This document shows, piece by piece, positions 45,801 to 57,178 of a stretch of 64,000 nt of DNA. The DNA comes from Hymenopus coronatus (Eukaryota; Arthropoda; Insecta; Mantodea; Hymenopodidae), in NCBI GenBank assembly GCA_030762935.1, contig CM060883.1:46244501-46308500 (forward strand), written 5' to 3'. Within the stretch, counting starts at the first letter, position 1. Every line of letters begins with the position of its first letter. Both the position numbers and the translations under genes were made by a program. The notes under the pieces were generated by a model, which was not told the origin of the DNA, did no database searches, and was given only the letters and a program-made list of their open reading frames with translations.

Positions 45801-45840
45801 ACCCAACCAAAGAACCTACAGTTGTTTCTAATGCAAAGCC

Positions 45841-45896
45841 TAGCCGCACCGTGGCCGAGTGGTTAGACCACCCGCTTCTCACCTCGACGACGGACA
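45841..45896 (+). mobile_element. tRNA-SINE head, truncated by HINE
   Basis: GCACCGTGGCCGAGTGGTTA and GACCACCCGCTTCTCACC match the Ser/Leu-like head found on the other strand at 50.4 kb. The sequence stops where a HINE microsatellite begins. Confidence 0.65.
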
Positions 45897-46052
45897 GACC
45901 GACAAACACACACACACAGACTTTTTTCAAAAAAATATTTTTTTTTTGGATTCAGGGGAACCAAAATCATGTATTTCCGATGAAATCTCGGTATCAATTT
46001 TTGAGTGCATTACAATACCCTCTCTATACACTATGTACATAGTGCTTGTAGA
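45897..46052 (-). mobile_element. HINE 5' fragment
   Basis: From the CA microsatellite to a shortened 5' end (TAGTGCTTGTAGAAAAA), where the next copy's 3' end begins. Confidence 0.88.
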
Positions 46053-46916
46053 AAAATCTGATGTGCTCCATTCACATGACTTTCTCTATATCTCTGCAAC
46101 AAATTATTGTTAAAAAGCTTATGCTTCTATTTACTTCATACTAACCTAGAAAAATTAGCAGAAATAGTCTTATTACCTTCTTCCTTGTAAGTAGAAAGGA
46201 AATAAGGGAGTACCATAGGTTAAAGCGATAGTCAAAAGCTGGTTACTATGTGACTGAAGTTCCTTTGTTTGTATGGACATAAGTTGACATATTCCTGTAT
46301 GAGAAAACTTAAGATTTTCGACCCTGAAAACAAAAACAATTAATATCTCAAAAACAATCAACTCCAAGAAAAAAATGTATACAATATAAATTGTGTGTTT
46401 TAATGTGCTCCACATGTTTTGTGTGGTAAGATTTTGTCTATCTATTACGGTTTAGCAGTTGTACAAAATTCCGGAAAATTCACTCAGAATAAAGTAGCCT
46501 TCAGAGGCTATTCCCAGAAAATTCAAAATATACATTGTATTTGTGAGGTAAATATCTTTAATATACGACATTTTAATAAAAATCGTTAGCCATTTTTTAG
46601 AAAATCAAAAATTTCGAAAAAAGTTCCATGTAAAGGGTAGTTTTGGGTGGGGGATTTTTCTCAAAATCTTCGTGCCGCATCCTTGAAAGATTCTTAACTT
46701 AAATACCAAGTTTGGTATTTTACCGACTTTTCGTTTTTGAGTTATCGTGTTTACAGACACACGGACACACACGGACCTTTTTCTGAAAATACTTTTTTAA
46801 GATAAAGGGGACCCTAAAACGTATATTTCCGGTGAAATCTCGGTATCGAATTTTTTGGTGGAGTGCAATACCTTCTCCATACACTATGTACATAGCGCGT
46901 ATAGAGAAAGTAAAAA
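46053..46916 (-). mobile_element. HINE copy, complete
   Basis: Complete reverse copy from TCTGATGTGCTCCATTCACA to TATAGAGAAAGTAAAAA, about 865 bp. Confidence 0.94.
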
Positions 46917-47078
46917 GTAATAAACACTTGGCTTTCGTACTTTAACGTCTCAAAGTTATAAGGATAAAAGGTCAAACTAAAATCAACACGGAATGTTTTT
47001 GCCAGTTATTAGTATAGATTAAACTACGTTATTCCAGAAACGCAACGTTTTTATAGAAATGATATACAAAGAATTTTT
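46917..47078 (+). repeat. duplicated spacer between inverted HINEs, copy 2
   Basis: Counterpart of 25315-25485, again between a reverse HINE 5' end and a forward HINE 5' end. Confidence 0.85.
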
Positions 47079-47937
47079 ACTTTCTCTATACATACTCTGT
47101 ATATGGTGTACAGATACTGCACTGTATCCAAAAATTCGAAACCGAGATTTTACCGGAAATATAGGTCTTAGGGTCCTGTGTATCCAAAACAGCATTTTCA
47201 GAAAATGGTCCGTGTGTGTGTGTGTGTGTCCGTGTATCTACGAACACGATAACTCAAAAACGAAAAGTCGGTAAATACCAAACTTGGTATTTAAGTTTAA
47301 AATCTTCCAGGGATGCGACACGCAGATTTTGAGAAAAATCACCCCACCACAAACTACCCTTTTCATTGAACTTGTTTATAAAATTTTGATTTTCTCAAAA
47401 ATGGCTCCAACTATTTTGATTATATATCGTGTATTAAAGATGTTTATCTAAAACATAAAATATATATATTGAATTTTCTGGGAATAGCCTCTGAAGACTA
47501 CTTTATTCTGGATCAATTTTACGAAATGTTGCATAACTTCCAAACCGTAAGAGATGGACAAAACCTACCACACAAAAATGTAGATCACGTTAAAACAGAC
47601 AATTTATGTACATACAATTTTTTCGTGGACTTGATCGTTTTTTAGATATTCCTTGTTTTTGGTTTCAGCTATGAAAAACTTATACTTTTCTCATACAGGA
47701 ATTTGTCAACTCCTGTCCATACAATCAAAGGAACTTCAGTCACATAGGAACCAACTTTTGACTATCACTTTAACCTATGGTACTCCCTTATTTCCCTTCT
47801 ACTTACAAGGAAGCAAGTAATAACACTATTTCTGCTAATTTTTTCTCGATTATCTTGAAGTAAATAAAAGCATATGCTTTTTAACAATAATTTGTTGCAG
47901 AGATGTAGAGAAAGTCATGTGAATGGAACATATCAGA
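47079..47937 (+). mobile_element. HINE copy, complete
   Basis: Forward copy from ACTTTCTCTATACATACTCT to GGAACATATCAGA, 859 bp. A second, 5'-less copy follows without a gap. Confidence 0.94.
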
Positions 47938-48613
47938 TTTTTACAAAAAGGTCCGTGAGTATGTGCGTCTGTGTGTGTATGTGGTTGTGTGTCTGTGGAC
48001 AGCCTAGCTCAAAAACGAAAAGACCGTTGAGTATCGAACTTGGTATTCAAATTTGGTATCTTGCAGGGATGCGACACGATAATGTTCAAGAAAATCTCCC
48101 CACTCCCAACTGCCCTTTACATGGTTTTTTTTTTTCGAAAATTTTGATTTTCTCAGAAATGGCTCTAACGACTTTGATTAAAATATCATATGTTAAAGAT
48201 ATTTACCTGACAAATAATATGTATATCTTGAATTTTCTGGAAATAGCCTCTGAAGACTACTTTATTGTGGATGACCTTTCAGGAATTTAGCATAACTGCT
48301 AAACCGTAAGAGTTGGACAAAAACTTACCACACAAAAAATGAAGAGCACATTAAAACACACAATTTGTGTTATATCATTTTTTTCGTGGAGTTGATCGTT
48401 TTTTAGATATTCTTTGTTTTTGGTTTCATCTTTAAAAAACGTATACTTTTCTCATACGGGAATTTGTCAACTCCATACAAACAAAGGAACAGCTTTTGAC
48501 TATCCCTTTAACCTACTTTACTTACAAGGAAACAAGTAATAAGATTATTTCTGCTAATTTTTTCTCGATTAGCATTAAGTTAATAAAAAGTCTTGTGAAT
48601 GGAACACATGAGA
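47938..48613 (+). mobile_element. HINE, 5'-truncated, joined to previous copy
   Basis: Begins at ACAAAAAGGTCCGTGAG, the microsatellite-side position, directly after the T run of the preceding copy, and continues to GGAACACATGAGA. The 5'-terminal ~140 bp are absent. Confidence 0.92.
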
Positions 48614-49106
48614 TTGTTAAGGTATTTTATCGAGCAGGAAATGAGTAGGCACTCTCATGAGGTGTAAGTATAGTTGAGGTAAAGGAGCTAATGCCCCATA
48701 TTCAGGACCACTGAGAGAGTGCGCATATAAAAATGAAACACTGAGCAGAGGCCTAGTGCTTCTGTAATGAGATTCAAGCCTTGAATAGAGGGCGGGGTAA
48801 AGGAGAGCGAGGAGGGTTGCGAAACTTGTCCGCACGTCGGAGCCTTCTCTTGGACGGCTAAGTGTTCCTTGACATCTCAACCCAATTACAGTGCTACCAA
48901 GTTTTACCAAGTGTAGCCAACTATAAACACATAATGGTATAATACATACTTCGCTACCAATTGTTGCAGACTCTCGTCTCACTTTGAATACATCAACCTT
49001 TATAAAAACTAAGCAGAATATCAAAACACACTTTCCAAAAGTACATACTTTAAGATCATGTAATAGAAGTTACTATTATAGCATATTATTTAGTTTTCTG
49101 TGGAAA
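48614..49106. other. unassigned, GC-richer segment
   Basis: About 490 bp, GC-richer at 48650-48910, with a TATA-like CATATAAAAATG near 48724 on the plus strand. A 135-codon minus-strand frame covers it but shows no domain or codon pattern that would support a gene. Possibly an LTR or promoter remnant. Confidence 0.3.
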
Positions 49107-49893
49107 AAGCTGATATGTTCCATTCACATGACTTTCTCTACATTTCTGTAACAAATTATTGTTAAAAAGCTTTTGCTTCTATTTACTTCATGTTAATCGA
49201 GAAAAAATTAGCAGAAATAGACTTATTACTTGCTTTCTTGTAGGTGGATGCGAAATACGGGAGTACCATAGTTTAAAATGATAGTCAAAAGCTGGTTGCT
49301 ATGTGATTGAAGTTCCTTTATTTGCATGGACAGCAGTTGTCAAATTCCTGTATGAGAAAAATATGTTTTTCATAGCTGAAACCGAAAAACAAGGAATTTC
49401 TCAAAAACGATTAACTGCACGAAAAAAAATGTATATAACATAAATGGGGTGTTTTAACGTGCTCTACAGTTTTTGTGTAGTAAGGTTTTGTTTATTTCTT
49501 ACGGTTTAGCAGTTATGCAAAGTTCCGTAAAATTCATCCAGAATAAAGTAGACTTCAGAGGCCATTCCCAGAAAATTCAAGATATACATATGATATTTTA
49601 TTCAAAATTGTTAGAGCCATTTTTGAGAGAAACAAAATTTTCGGAAACATTTCCATGTAAAGGTTAGTTGGGGGGGGGGTGGGATTTTCTTGAAAATATT
49701 CGTGTCGCATCCTTGGAAGATACCAAACTTAAATACCAGATTTGGTATTTAACGATTTTTTTCGTTTTAGAGTTATGCTGTCCACAGACACACACACACA
49801 CAGACAGACACACGCACACATAGACTAGACGCACATACACGCGGATCTTTTTCCAAAAATGATTTTTTTGGATTCAGAGAGACCCAAAACATT
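49107..49893 (-). mobile_element. HINE copy, 5'-truncated
   Basis: Reverse copy from GCTGATATGTTCCATTCACA to AGAGAGACCCAAAACATTGA; the terminal ~75 bp of the 5' end are missing. Confidence 0.92.
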
Positions 49894-50321
49894 GATTGGT
49901 AACATCATTTCAAATGTTATGAAAATAAACTGTACCAAGTTTTGCCGGCATCGCGTCCACATGACACGTTTGGACAAACGCAATGCTTCCCTCTCACTTT
50001 AACTTCCTGTTTGCTTTGTCTATTTCTCCAATTCCCCGTGCTTCCTGGAGAACAACTCACTATTCCTGTTTCACTCATTTCTATAGCTTTCCTTTTCTAT
50101 TTTACATTATTTAGCCTAAACCTGTGCTCATTACCAAGCGGTGGTTGGTGGACTATTACCTGGAATTAAGCTTACTCGCCTTGCCTTAATTACTTAAGTT
50201 AAAACTCGCTTTTCTACATATTTCTACCACTAAATATCCATAAATTTTTTACATTGCTTTCTATAAACTTATATTATTATATACAATTTCCCTTTTATAT
50301 GCTTTGTGAGCATATGGTATG
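49894..50321. other. unassigned interval
   Basis: About 430 bp with no recognised feature. Confidence 0.4.
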
Positions 50322-50478
50322 TCCTCCTACAAGTGGCGGGGGAAACCGGAGGACCCGGAGAAATTCCGTCCAGACGCCGCTTCGTCCATCATGTATCCCA
50401 GATGTGGGTGTTATTGATCGAACCCAGACTGCCTAGATGGGAGGCGCGCGGTCTAACCACTCACCCACGGTGCCACGA
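50322..50478 (-). mobile_element. tRNA-derived SINE (Ser/Leu-like head)
   Basis: On the minus strand: GCACCGTGGGTGAGTGGTTA (A-box region), TGGGTTCGATCAATAAC (B box) and a body ending GGTTTCCCCCGCCAC, typical of arthropod tRNA SINEs. Confidence 0.78.
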
Positions 50479-50575
50479 CACGAGATCAACAGCTTTACTT
50501 CCCTTCCGAAGGAAGCCATTCTAAGGATTTTTACGCCCGAAAAAAACCAAAGTCCCTGGGCATATGAAGCGACGG
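50479..50575 (-). mobile_element. tRNA-SINE body fragment
   Basis: Minus-strand AAAAATCCTTAGAATGGCTT and GAAGGGAAGTAAAGCTGTTG match the segment at 27705. Directly upstream (in its own sense) of the SINE head at 50478. Confidence 0.6.
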
Positions 50576-51198
50576 AACACAGAAGATTTTCTCGTTTATG
50601 TCTACATTAAAAAGTAACCTATGTTATACTGTACATGTCTCCTTTAGTTTGAAATCTCGATATGAGATATTTAAAATGAATGCAACGTTTTCTCTATGTG
50701 ACGTAAGTACAAAAGGAGTACATCACATGCTAGGTAAATAAATATTTATGCTACAATAGAGCAGCCTCTGGGAAGAAATGCATACGAAAGGTAGGTATCG
50801 TTTCCATAAGTGTGTCTACAATGTAGGAGCGCCTGACGCTGTTCTTTTATTTTTTATCATTTGTTGTTTCCTGAGAAACGTAAATCATCCTATGTTACCG
50901 GATGCACTCGCCACGAGGATCTTGCCCCATAAATTTCCCATGGAGAGGGAGGCTGGTCGACAATATTTATTGTTTAAGGAACAATAAGAGTGTTTTAGCG
51001 TGTGTGCGACAGATAACATATTTTTTTCTCTCTCTGCTCTTGTAAAATCTATGTCACCTACCCTCAGGAAAATCTGAATGTGGTGCCGTGGATAGGTCGT
51101 TTAAATCAGGATTTATAACCCTCGAGACAAGGGATAGGAATGTGTTGTAGGGCCACCCGTCTGGTTCCTGGACACACTCAATGCTGCTTAACCTTCAG
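50576..51198. other. unassigned interval
   Basis: Mostly unrecognised. At about 50650-50722 a faint reverse HINE 5' remnant can be seen (GAAATCTCGATATGAGATAT, CGTTTTCTCTATGTGACG). Confidence 0.4.
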
Positions 51199-51250
51199 CG
51201 ATATCCACATTTTACCGGAATACAAGTTTAGAAGTCCCCTGAGTAAAAAC
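51199..51250 (+). mobile_element. HINE 5' block remnant
   Basis: GCGATATCCACATTTTACCG to AAGTCCCCTGAGTAAAAA corresponds to the conserved 5' block of a forward copy. Confidence 0.55.
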
Positions 51251-51257
51251 TAATACT

Positions 51258-51745
51258 AGCCTAAGTTGTTTCTTATGGATTATCAATTATACAAACTTAT
51301 ACAAAAGTAAAACTAATCCAATTGACCATAATATATTATGAAAACTGGGACTTAAGTACTTACAACATTGTAAGTCACCATTCAGGTTGTCATCTCAAAA
51401 TAATTTGAGAACACCTTGTGGTTTACTGGGAAGCATGCGAGTCAGTTGAAAGATTCAATGCTATGCCGGCATGTTGCCATGGTAGCTCAGTGACAGAACA
51501 ACCGGCTAGAGATGGGGAGATCCGTGGTTCAAATCCCGGCTATGGGATTTAATTTTTCAGTCTGACCCTACCTATCCAACTCCTGTCCTACACACGGCTA
51601 GTGTGAAAAAACAATTAATCTTATACAAAAGTAATTCAGAATGGAAAGTACTTCAAGATTAAGCCAATATCATTTAGGATGTACAATTAGTTTTGAATTT
51701 AAACATCTTTAATCAAAATAGATTGAGCCTTTTCAAAGAAAAATA
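51258..51745 (-). mobile_element. HINE body fragment, interrupted by SINE
   Basis: Old reverse body (GTTTCTTATGGATTATCAAT on the left, AATTCAGAATGGAAAGTACT on the right), split by the SINE at 51311-51619. Confidence 0.72.
51311..51619 (+). mobile_element. tRNA-derived SINE (family A), intact with 15-bp TSD
   Basis: Perfect 15-bp direct repeats CTTATACAAAAGTAA at 51296-51310 and 51620-51634 delimit a 309-bp insertion. From the left: a unit with TGGGACTTAAGTACTTACAA and CTCAAAATAATTTGAGA, a tRNA-like head at 51477-51550 (GTAGCTCAGTGACAGAACAA; GGTTCAAATCCC), the tail CTACCTATCCAACTCCTGTC and an A-rich end. The tRNA part lies internally rather than at the 5' end, which is unusual for a SINE. Confidence 0.9.
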
Positions 51746-51747
51746 TG

Positions 51748-52018
51748 TGATAAATTCACCTGACTTTACCTACAACTCTGTACAACTTATTGTTAAAAAG
51801 CCTATTCTTCTATTATAAGCTAATCTTGATAAACAATAGCAGAATTTGTGTTATTACTTGCCTCCTTGTAAGTAAAAAGGAAACAAAGAAATACAAGAGG
51901 CTAAAGCAAAGTCAAAGCTTTTTTAAAGTTGGTTGCTATGTGATTGAAATTAGTTTTATTTGTATGGCCTGAGTTGACAAAAGAAAAGTATGAGAAAAGT
52001 AAATGGAAACTCCACGAA
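51748..52018 (-). mobile_element. HINE 3' part joined to next copy
   Basis: Reverse 3' third (TATGTGATAAATTCACCTGA to GAAACTCCACGAAAAA), ending in the A run of the family motif CCACGAAAAAAATG, where the next copy begins. Confidence 0.85.
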
Positions 52019-52036
52019 AAAAAAAAAAAAAAAAAA

Positions 52037-52846
52037 ATCTGATGTGTTCCATTCTCATGACTTTCTCTACATCTCTGCAACAAATTATTGTTAAAAAGCT
52101 ATTGCTTCTATTTACTTCATGCTAAAAGAGAAACAATTAGCAGAAATAGTATTATTATTTGCTTCCTTGTAAGTAGATGTGAAATAAGGGAGTATCATAG
52201 GTTAAGGTGATAGTCAAATGCTGGTTACTATGTGACTGAAGTTCCTTTGTTTGTATGGACAGGAGTTGACAAATTCCCGTTTGAGAAAAGTACGTTTTTG
52301 AAGGCTGAAACCAAAAGCAAGGAACATCTAAAAAACAATCAGCTCCACGAAGTGGTAAGGTTTTGTCCATCTCTTACGGTTTAGCAGTTATGCAAAATTC
52401 CGTATAATTCATCCAGAATAAAGTAGTCTTCAGAGGTTATTCCCAGAAAATTCGAGATATACATATTATTTGTCAGGTAAATATCTTTAATATACGATAT
52501 TTTAATCAAAATCGTTAGAGCCATTTTTAAGAAAATCGAAAATTTTCGAAGAACGAAAGGGTAGTTGGGCGTGGGGGGGTTTTCTTGAAAATCTTCGTGT
52601 CGCATCCTTGCAAGATAACAAACTTAAATGCCAAGTTTGGTATTTAACGGTTTTTGCGTTTTTGAGCTATGCTGTCCACAGACACACACACGGACCTTTT
52701 TTTTTTTTAAAAATGATTTTTTTTCGGTCACAGGGGACCACAAAACATATATTTCCTGTGAAATCTGGACTTCGAATTCTTGGGTGAATTACAATACCTT
52801 CTCTCTACCTAGTACTTGGTACATATGGGGCTAGAGAAAGTAAAAA
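52037..52846 (-). mobile_element. HINE copy, near complete
   Basis: Reverse copy from TCTGATGTGTTCCATTCTCA to GGGGCTAGAGAAAGTAAAAA, with a decayed variant hairpin (TACCTAGTACTTGGTACATA). A ~55-bp body deletion lies near 52350. Confidence 0.92.
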
Positions 52847-53149
52847 CTAGGAATAGTCTATGATGTTTCTTATGGTTTACCAACTACCCAAATCCAATCT
52901 ATAGGATTCAAAAACACATGTGGACAGATTACTTATATATCAAAAGAAAAGTGTTAGAATCATTTTTAATTTAAAAGCCAGGGAATCATACAAGGAGGCA
53001 CATATTAATAAAAGAATAGTAACCATTTACTCTATATATGCTTATAGAGCAAATATTTTTGTAATAGACAAGTATGAACAAATAAAAAATTAAACAAAGG
53101 AATGAAACAACACAAGAGACACCATGAACTCTTATATATCTAAAGTAAA
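52847..53149. other. unassigned interval
   Basis: About 300 bp, AT-rich. The first 40 bp (TTTCTTATGGTTTACCAACT) look like a tiny reverse HINE body fragment. Confidence 0.4.
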
Positions 53150-53151
53150 TA

Positions 53152-53615
53152 CGAGAACCGTTTTTTTTTTTTTTTCAATCTCCGATAGGATATAAGTAAA
53201 AGACAAGTAGACAAGCTAGCAGAAGGCAATTATTTTATTACTAAAAGTTTTGTACACTTATGGTTACTTTTCAACATAATCACCGAAAATATTGAGCCAT
53301 TTATCGTACCTGTGCACAAGCTTTGCAATACCCGCTTCAATAAATGTTGCCGCCAATGATTTCAAATGAGCATCGACGTTGTTTTGAAGATCTTACTTTA
53401 CGACGTTTGCGGAGAGTCATTCAAAACAAACGAAGAGGAATGCTGACTTCAGGAATTGTGTTGATCCATGACAACGCTCGTTCACACACTGCTGGCACAA
53501 CCCATCGGCACCTTGAACAACTTCAATGGGACATTTTCGATCATCCGCTGTACAGTCCTGACCTGGCACCCAGGGACTTTCACCTTTTCCCTGAACTGAA
53601 GACGTGGCTAGGTGG
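53152..53615 (+). mobile_element. mariner deletion derivative, one arm
   Basis: Same element as at 14638, opposite orientation. TA (53150-53151), then CGAGAACCGTTTTT, a ~220-bp arm (TACACTTATGGTTACTTTTC, TGTGCACAAGCTTTGCAATA) and the transposase C-terminal core. The second arm is absent; near 53615 the core passes into a SINE-like body. Confidence 0.85.
53393..53615 (+). pseudogene. mariner transposase C-terminal fragment
   Basis: An open stretch reads LRRLRRVIQNKRRGMLTSG, then HDNARSHTAGT with the second catalytic Asp, and YSPDLAPRDFHLFPELKTWL with the third catalytic Asp 34 residues on, so the DD34D spacing is kept. The first Asp and the DNA-binding half are missing. The reading frame runs upstream into the inverted arm and downstream into SINE-like sequence (53344-53670), a chimera and not a real protein. 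Confidence 0.85.
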
Positions 53616-53705
53616 GCAATGCGACATAGGGCGGGTTTTCTCGAGGGTCTTAGGTTTCCTCCACCAATAATTCCGCCACTTGCTCCGTAATCACTTTTCC
53701 TTTCA
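53616..53705 (+). mobile_element. SINE body fragment
   Basis: GGGCGGGTTTTCTCGAGGGT and TTAGGTTTCCTCCACC resemble the body of the SINE at 19691. No head is present. Confidence 0.5.
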
Positions 53706-53884
53706 TTCATTTCGTCATTTTATATCGTCTTCTTTCCTCTCACACCAGACATCGGGTTGATCACCCATTCTGGCTTCTTTTCCCTGATTCAGAATAACTC
53801 TGCTCCTCAATATGCATCTGACCCCTTGCACTGGTTGGTAATTCCTCCATATGAAGAGGGAAAATAGCAAGAAAAGAATAATAA

Positions 53885-54474
53885 TATATCTGTATTCCCT
53901 TCACATTATTTCCTCTACCAATTCTTCGAAACACTTCTCACAAAAGATTATTCTTCTTTCTGTACAATGCTAATTGAGGTAATCATTAGTAAAATGCTCT
54001 TACAAGTAGAAGGTAACCAAGGGCATACACTAGGATAAAGCGAAAGTCAAATGAGTTAAAAGCTGTCGCAATGCGATTGGCATTCAATTACGCTTCTTCG
54101 CATGACAAGGAGCTAGAAAAGATAACAACAGCAAAGAATATATCGGAAACGGTTAATTCCACAACAAAAATGTAAAGAACATAAACTATTCATAAGAAAT
54201 TAAAGATATATATTATTTGCCACGTAAATCTCTTTAATATATGATATTTTAATCGAAGTTCTTAGTGCTATTTTTGAGAAAATGATCTTTTCATAAAATT
54301 TCCATGCAAAGGAAGTTTAGGGTAGGAAGATTTTCTGGAACATCTTCCTATGACATCCTTGAAGATACTAAACTTAAATACAAAGTTGTTATTTTACGGA
54401 CTTTTCTTTTTCAGTTATGCTGTCCACAGGTGCACACACACACAAACACACATACTCACACACGCTTTGTATAA
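53885..54474 (-). mobile_element. HINE, 5'-truncated, joined to next copy
   Basis: Reverse copy with a decayed 3' end (TTCCCTTCACATTATTTCCT), internal deletions and an end at the microsatellite side (CACGCTTTGTATAAAAA), where the next copy's TCTGATG begins. Confidence 0.85.
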
Positions 54475-55225
54475 AAATCTGATGTTACTCTCACATGACT
54501 TTCTCTAGCTGTTATACAAAAACTTCTTGCAAAATATTGTTATTCCTTCTATACCATGTTAATCCAGATAAGAATTAGCAGAAACACCATTAGTTCCTTT
54601 TAAGTAGAAGGGAACTAAAGGAATGCAGTGTATTAAAGCGATAGTCAAATAAATTGCTTAAAAACTGTCAGTATTCATTCTTTTTGAAATTCGCTTCTTT
54701 GTTTGGCCAGAAATATAACAAAAGAAACATGGGCGACTTTCTGTCTAAGAAATGTACAAGTAGTTTAGAACTGAAACCAATAACAAGGAATTTCTCGGAA
54801 GCGGTTAATTTCAGAACAAGAATGTAAAGGACATAAAGTGTGTATTTTGATTAGATTTACTTGTTTTGTATACTGCTTTGTGTTTCTTTTTCGGTTTATA
54901 AGTTATGCAAAAGACATTCATAACAAAGAGGAAATCAGAGGCTATACCCAGGACATTATAATATACATTTTATTTATAATGTAAATACCTCTAATATATG
55001 GTAGATATTTTAATAAAGATTCTTAAGGATATTTTTTAGAAAATCAAAATTTTCAAAAAAATTTCCATGTAAACTGTAGTTTGGGGTGGGGAGATTTTCT
55101 TGAAAATCTTCTTGTCGCATTCTTGTAAGATATTCAAGTTAAGTACCATATTTGGTAGTTAACAGACTTTTCGTTTTTCAGTTATCCTGTCTATACACAC
55201 ACACTGACACATAATATACTCAGTG
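54475..55225 (-). mobile_element. HINE, 5'-truncated
   Basis: Reverse copy from TCTGATGTTACTCTCACATG to ACACATAATATACTCAGTG. The 5'-terminal block is missing; a T run and a forward HINE follow. Confidence 0.88.
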
Positions 55226-55231
55226 TTTTTT

Positions 55232-56045
55232 ACTTTCTCTACACGTACTATGTACATAGTGTATAGAGAAGTTATTGCATTGTACCCAAAAATTCGATAC
55301 CGCGATTTCACCGGAAAAACATGTTTTGAGACCACTGAATCAAAAAAGCATGTTTAGAAAAATGTCCATGTGTGTATGCGTGTGAATGTCTGTGTGTCTT
55401 TGAGCAGCATAGCTCAAAAACGAAAAAACCGTTAAATACCAAACTTGGTATTTATTTTCAGTATCTTCCAAGGATTCGACACGAAGATTTTCAAGAAAAT
55501 CCCCCCACCACCAACTACCCTTCACGTGGAAAAATTGTCGAAAATTTTGATTTTCTAAAAAATTACTAACTATTTTTATAAAATGTCATATATTAAAGAT
55601 ATACTTGACAAATAATATGTATATCTTGAATTTTCTGGGAATAGCCTCTGAAGACTAATTTATTCTGGATGAATTTTACGGAATTTTGTGTTAACTCGTA
55701 AACCATAAGAGATAGACAAAAACTTACCACACACAAACTGTAGAGCACATTGAAGCACACAATTTATGTCATATACATTTTTTTCGTGCAGTTGATCGTT
55801 TTTTAGATATTCCTTGTTTTTTGTTCCAGCCTTAAAAACTTATACTTTTCTCATACAGGGCTTTGTCAACTCCTGTCCATACAAACAAAGGAACCTCAGT
55901 CACAAAGCAACTATCTTTTGCTATCACTTTAACCTATGGTACTCCCTTATTTCGCTTCTATTTACAGGGAAGCAAGTAATAAGACTATTTCTGCTAATTT
56001 TTTCTATCTTAGCATGAAGTAAAGAGAAGCATGAACTTTCTAACA
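55232..56045 (+). mobile_element. HINE copy, 3'-truncated
   Basis: Forward copy from ACTTTCTCTACACGTACTAT to AGCATGAACTTTCTAACA; the 3' subterminal repeat and hairpin are absent. Confidence 0.92.
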
Positions 56046-56236
56046 CAAATTTAACAAAATCTTTACAGCCATTTTTGAGAAAATCAAAAATTTCAAAAAA
56101 GTTTCCATGTAAACAGTAGTTTGAGGTGGGGAGATTTTCTTAAAAATCTTTTTGTGGAATCATTGTCTTTTGTCGAAGATGCTAAACTTAAATACCATCT
56201 TTGGTAGTTAACAGACTTTTCGTTTTTCAGTTATGC

Positions 56237-56322
<86 letters not shown>

Positions 56323-56350
56323 GATACACAATATATTCAGAGTTTTTTTT
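56046..56350 (-). mobile_element. HINE internal part with expanded microsatellite
   Basis: Reverse copy piece from AAATCTTTACAGCCATTTTT to AATATATTCAGAGTTTTTTT. It shares its microsatellite-side ending with the copy at 54475-55225. Confidence 0.85.
56240..56322. repeat. (TA)n(CA)n compound microsatellite
   Basis: About 24 TA units followed by about 17 CA units, at the place of the family's variable microsatellite. Confidence 0.95.
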
Positions 56351-56356
56351 ATAAAT

Positions 56357-57178
56357 ATCTGATGTGTTCCATTCTCATGACTTTATCTACATTTCTGTAA
56401 CACATTGTTGTTTAAAAGCTTATTCTTCTATCTACTTCATGCTAATCGAGATTAACATTATCAGAAATGCTTTATTTTAAGTAGAACGTAAATAATGTAA
56501 TACACTACTATAGTAAAATCTTTTAAAAGCTGGTTGCCATGTAGATGAAGCCCTTTGCGTTGCCAGGAGTTGACAAATTCCAGTATGTGAAAAGTTTAAT
56601 TTAAAACTGAAACCAGTAACAAGGAATACCTCAAAAATGGTCAACTCCACGAAAAAAATGTATACGATATAAACGGTGTGTTTTAACGAGATCTACATAT
56701 TTTGTGTACTAAGTTTTTCTGTATTCTTTACGGTTTACTAGTTATGAAAAATCCAGCAAAATTCATCCCGATTAAAGATACTATTTTCAGAAAACTCAAT
56801 ATATACATTTTATTTGAGATGCAAATATCTTTAATATGTGGGATTTTAAGCAAAATCGTTACAGCCATGTTTTAGAAAATAAAAATTTTCGAACATTTTT
56901 CCATGTAAAGGGTAGTTTGGTGTGTGGGGGGGGGAGATTTCTCAAAATCTTCGTATCGCATCCCTGGAAGATACTAAACTTCAATACCGAATTTGGTATT
57001 TTATCGACTTTTCGTTTTTGAAGTATCGTGTTCATTGACACACGGATCTTTTTCTAAAAATGTTTCTTTTTATTCAAGTGACCCACATATATTTGTGGTG
57101 AAATCTCGGTATCGAATATTTGGAGGAGTGCAATACCTTCTCTGTACACGTGTACACAGTACTTGTAAGGAAAATAAA
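56357..57178 (-). mobile_element. HINE copy, near complete
   Basis: Reverse copy from TCTGATGTGTTCCATTCTCA to a decayed 5' hairpin (CACGTGTACACAGTACTTGT then AAGGAAAATAAAAA). Confidence 0.9.

Noticed and set aside
48617..49024. 135-codon minus-strand frame
   Set aside because: No domain, no homologous copy in the window, no convincing start context; it lies in GC-richer DNA where long frames arise by chance.
53344..53670. 108-codon frame as one complete protein
   Set aside because: Only the middle is transposase; the start lies in a non-coding inverted arm and the end in SINE-like sequence.
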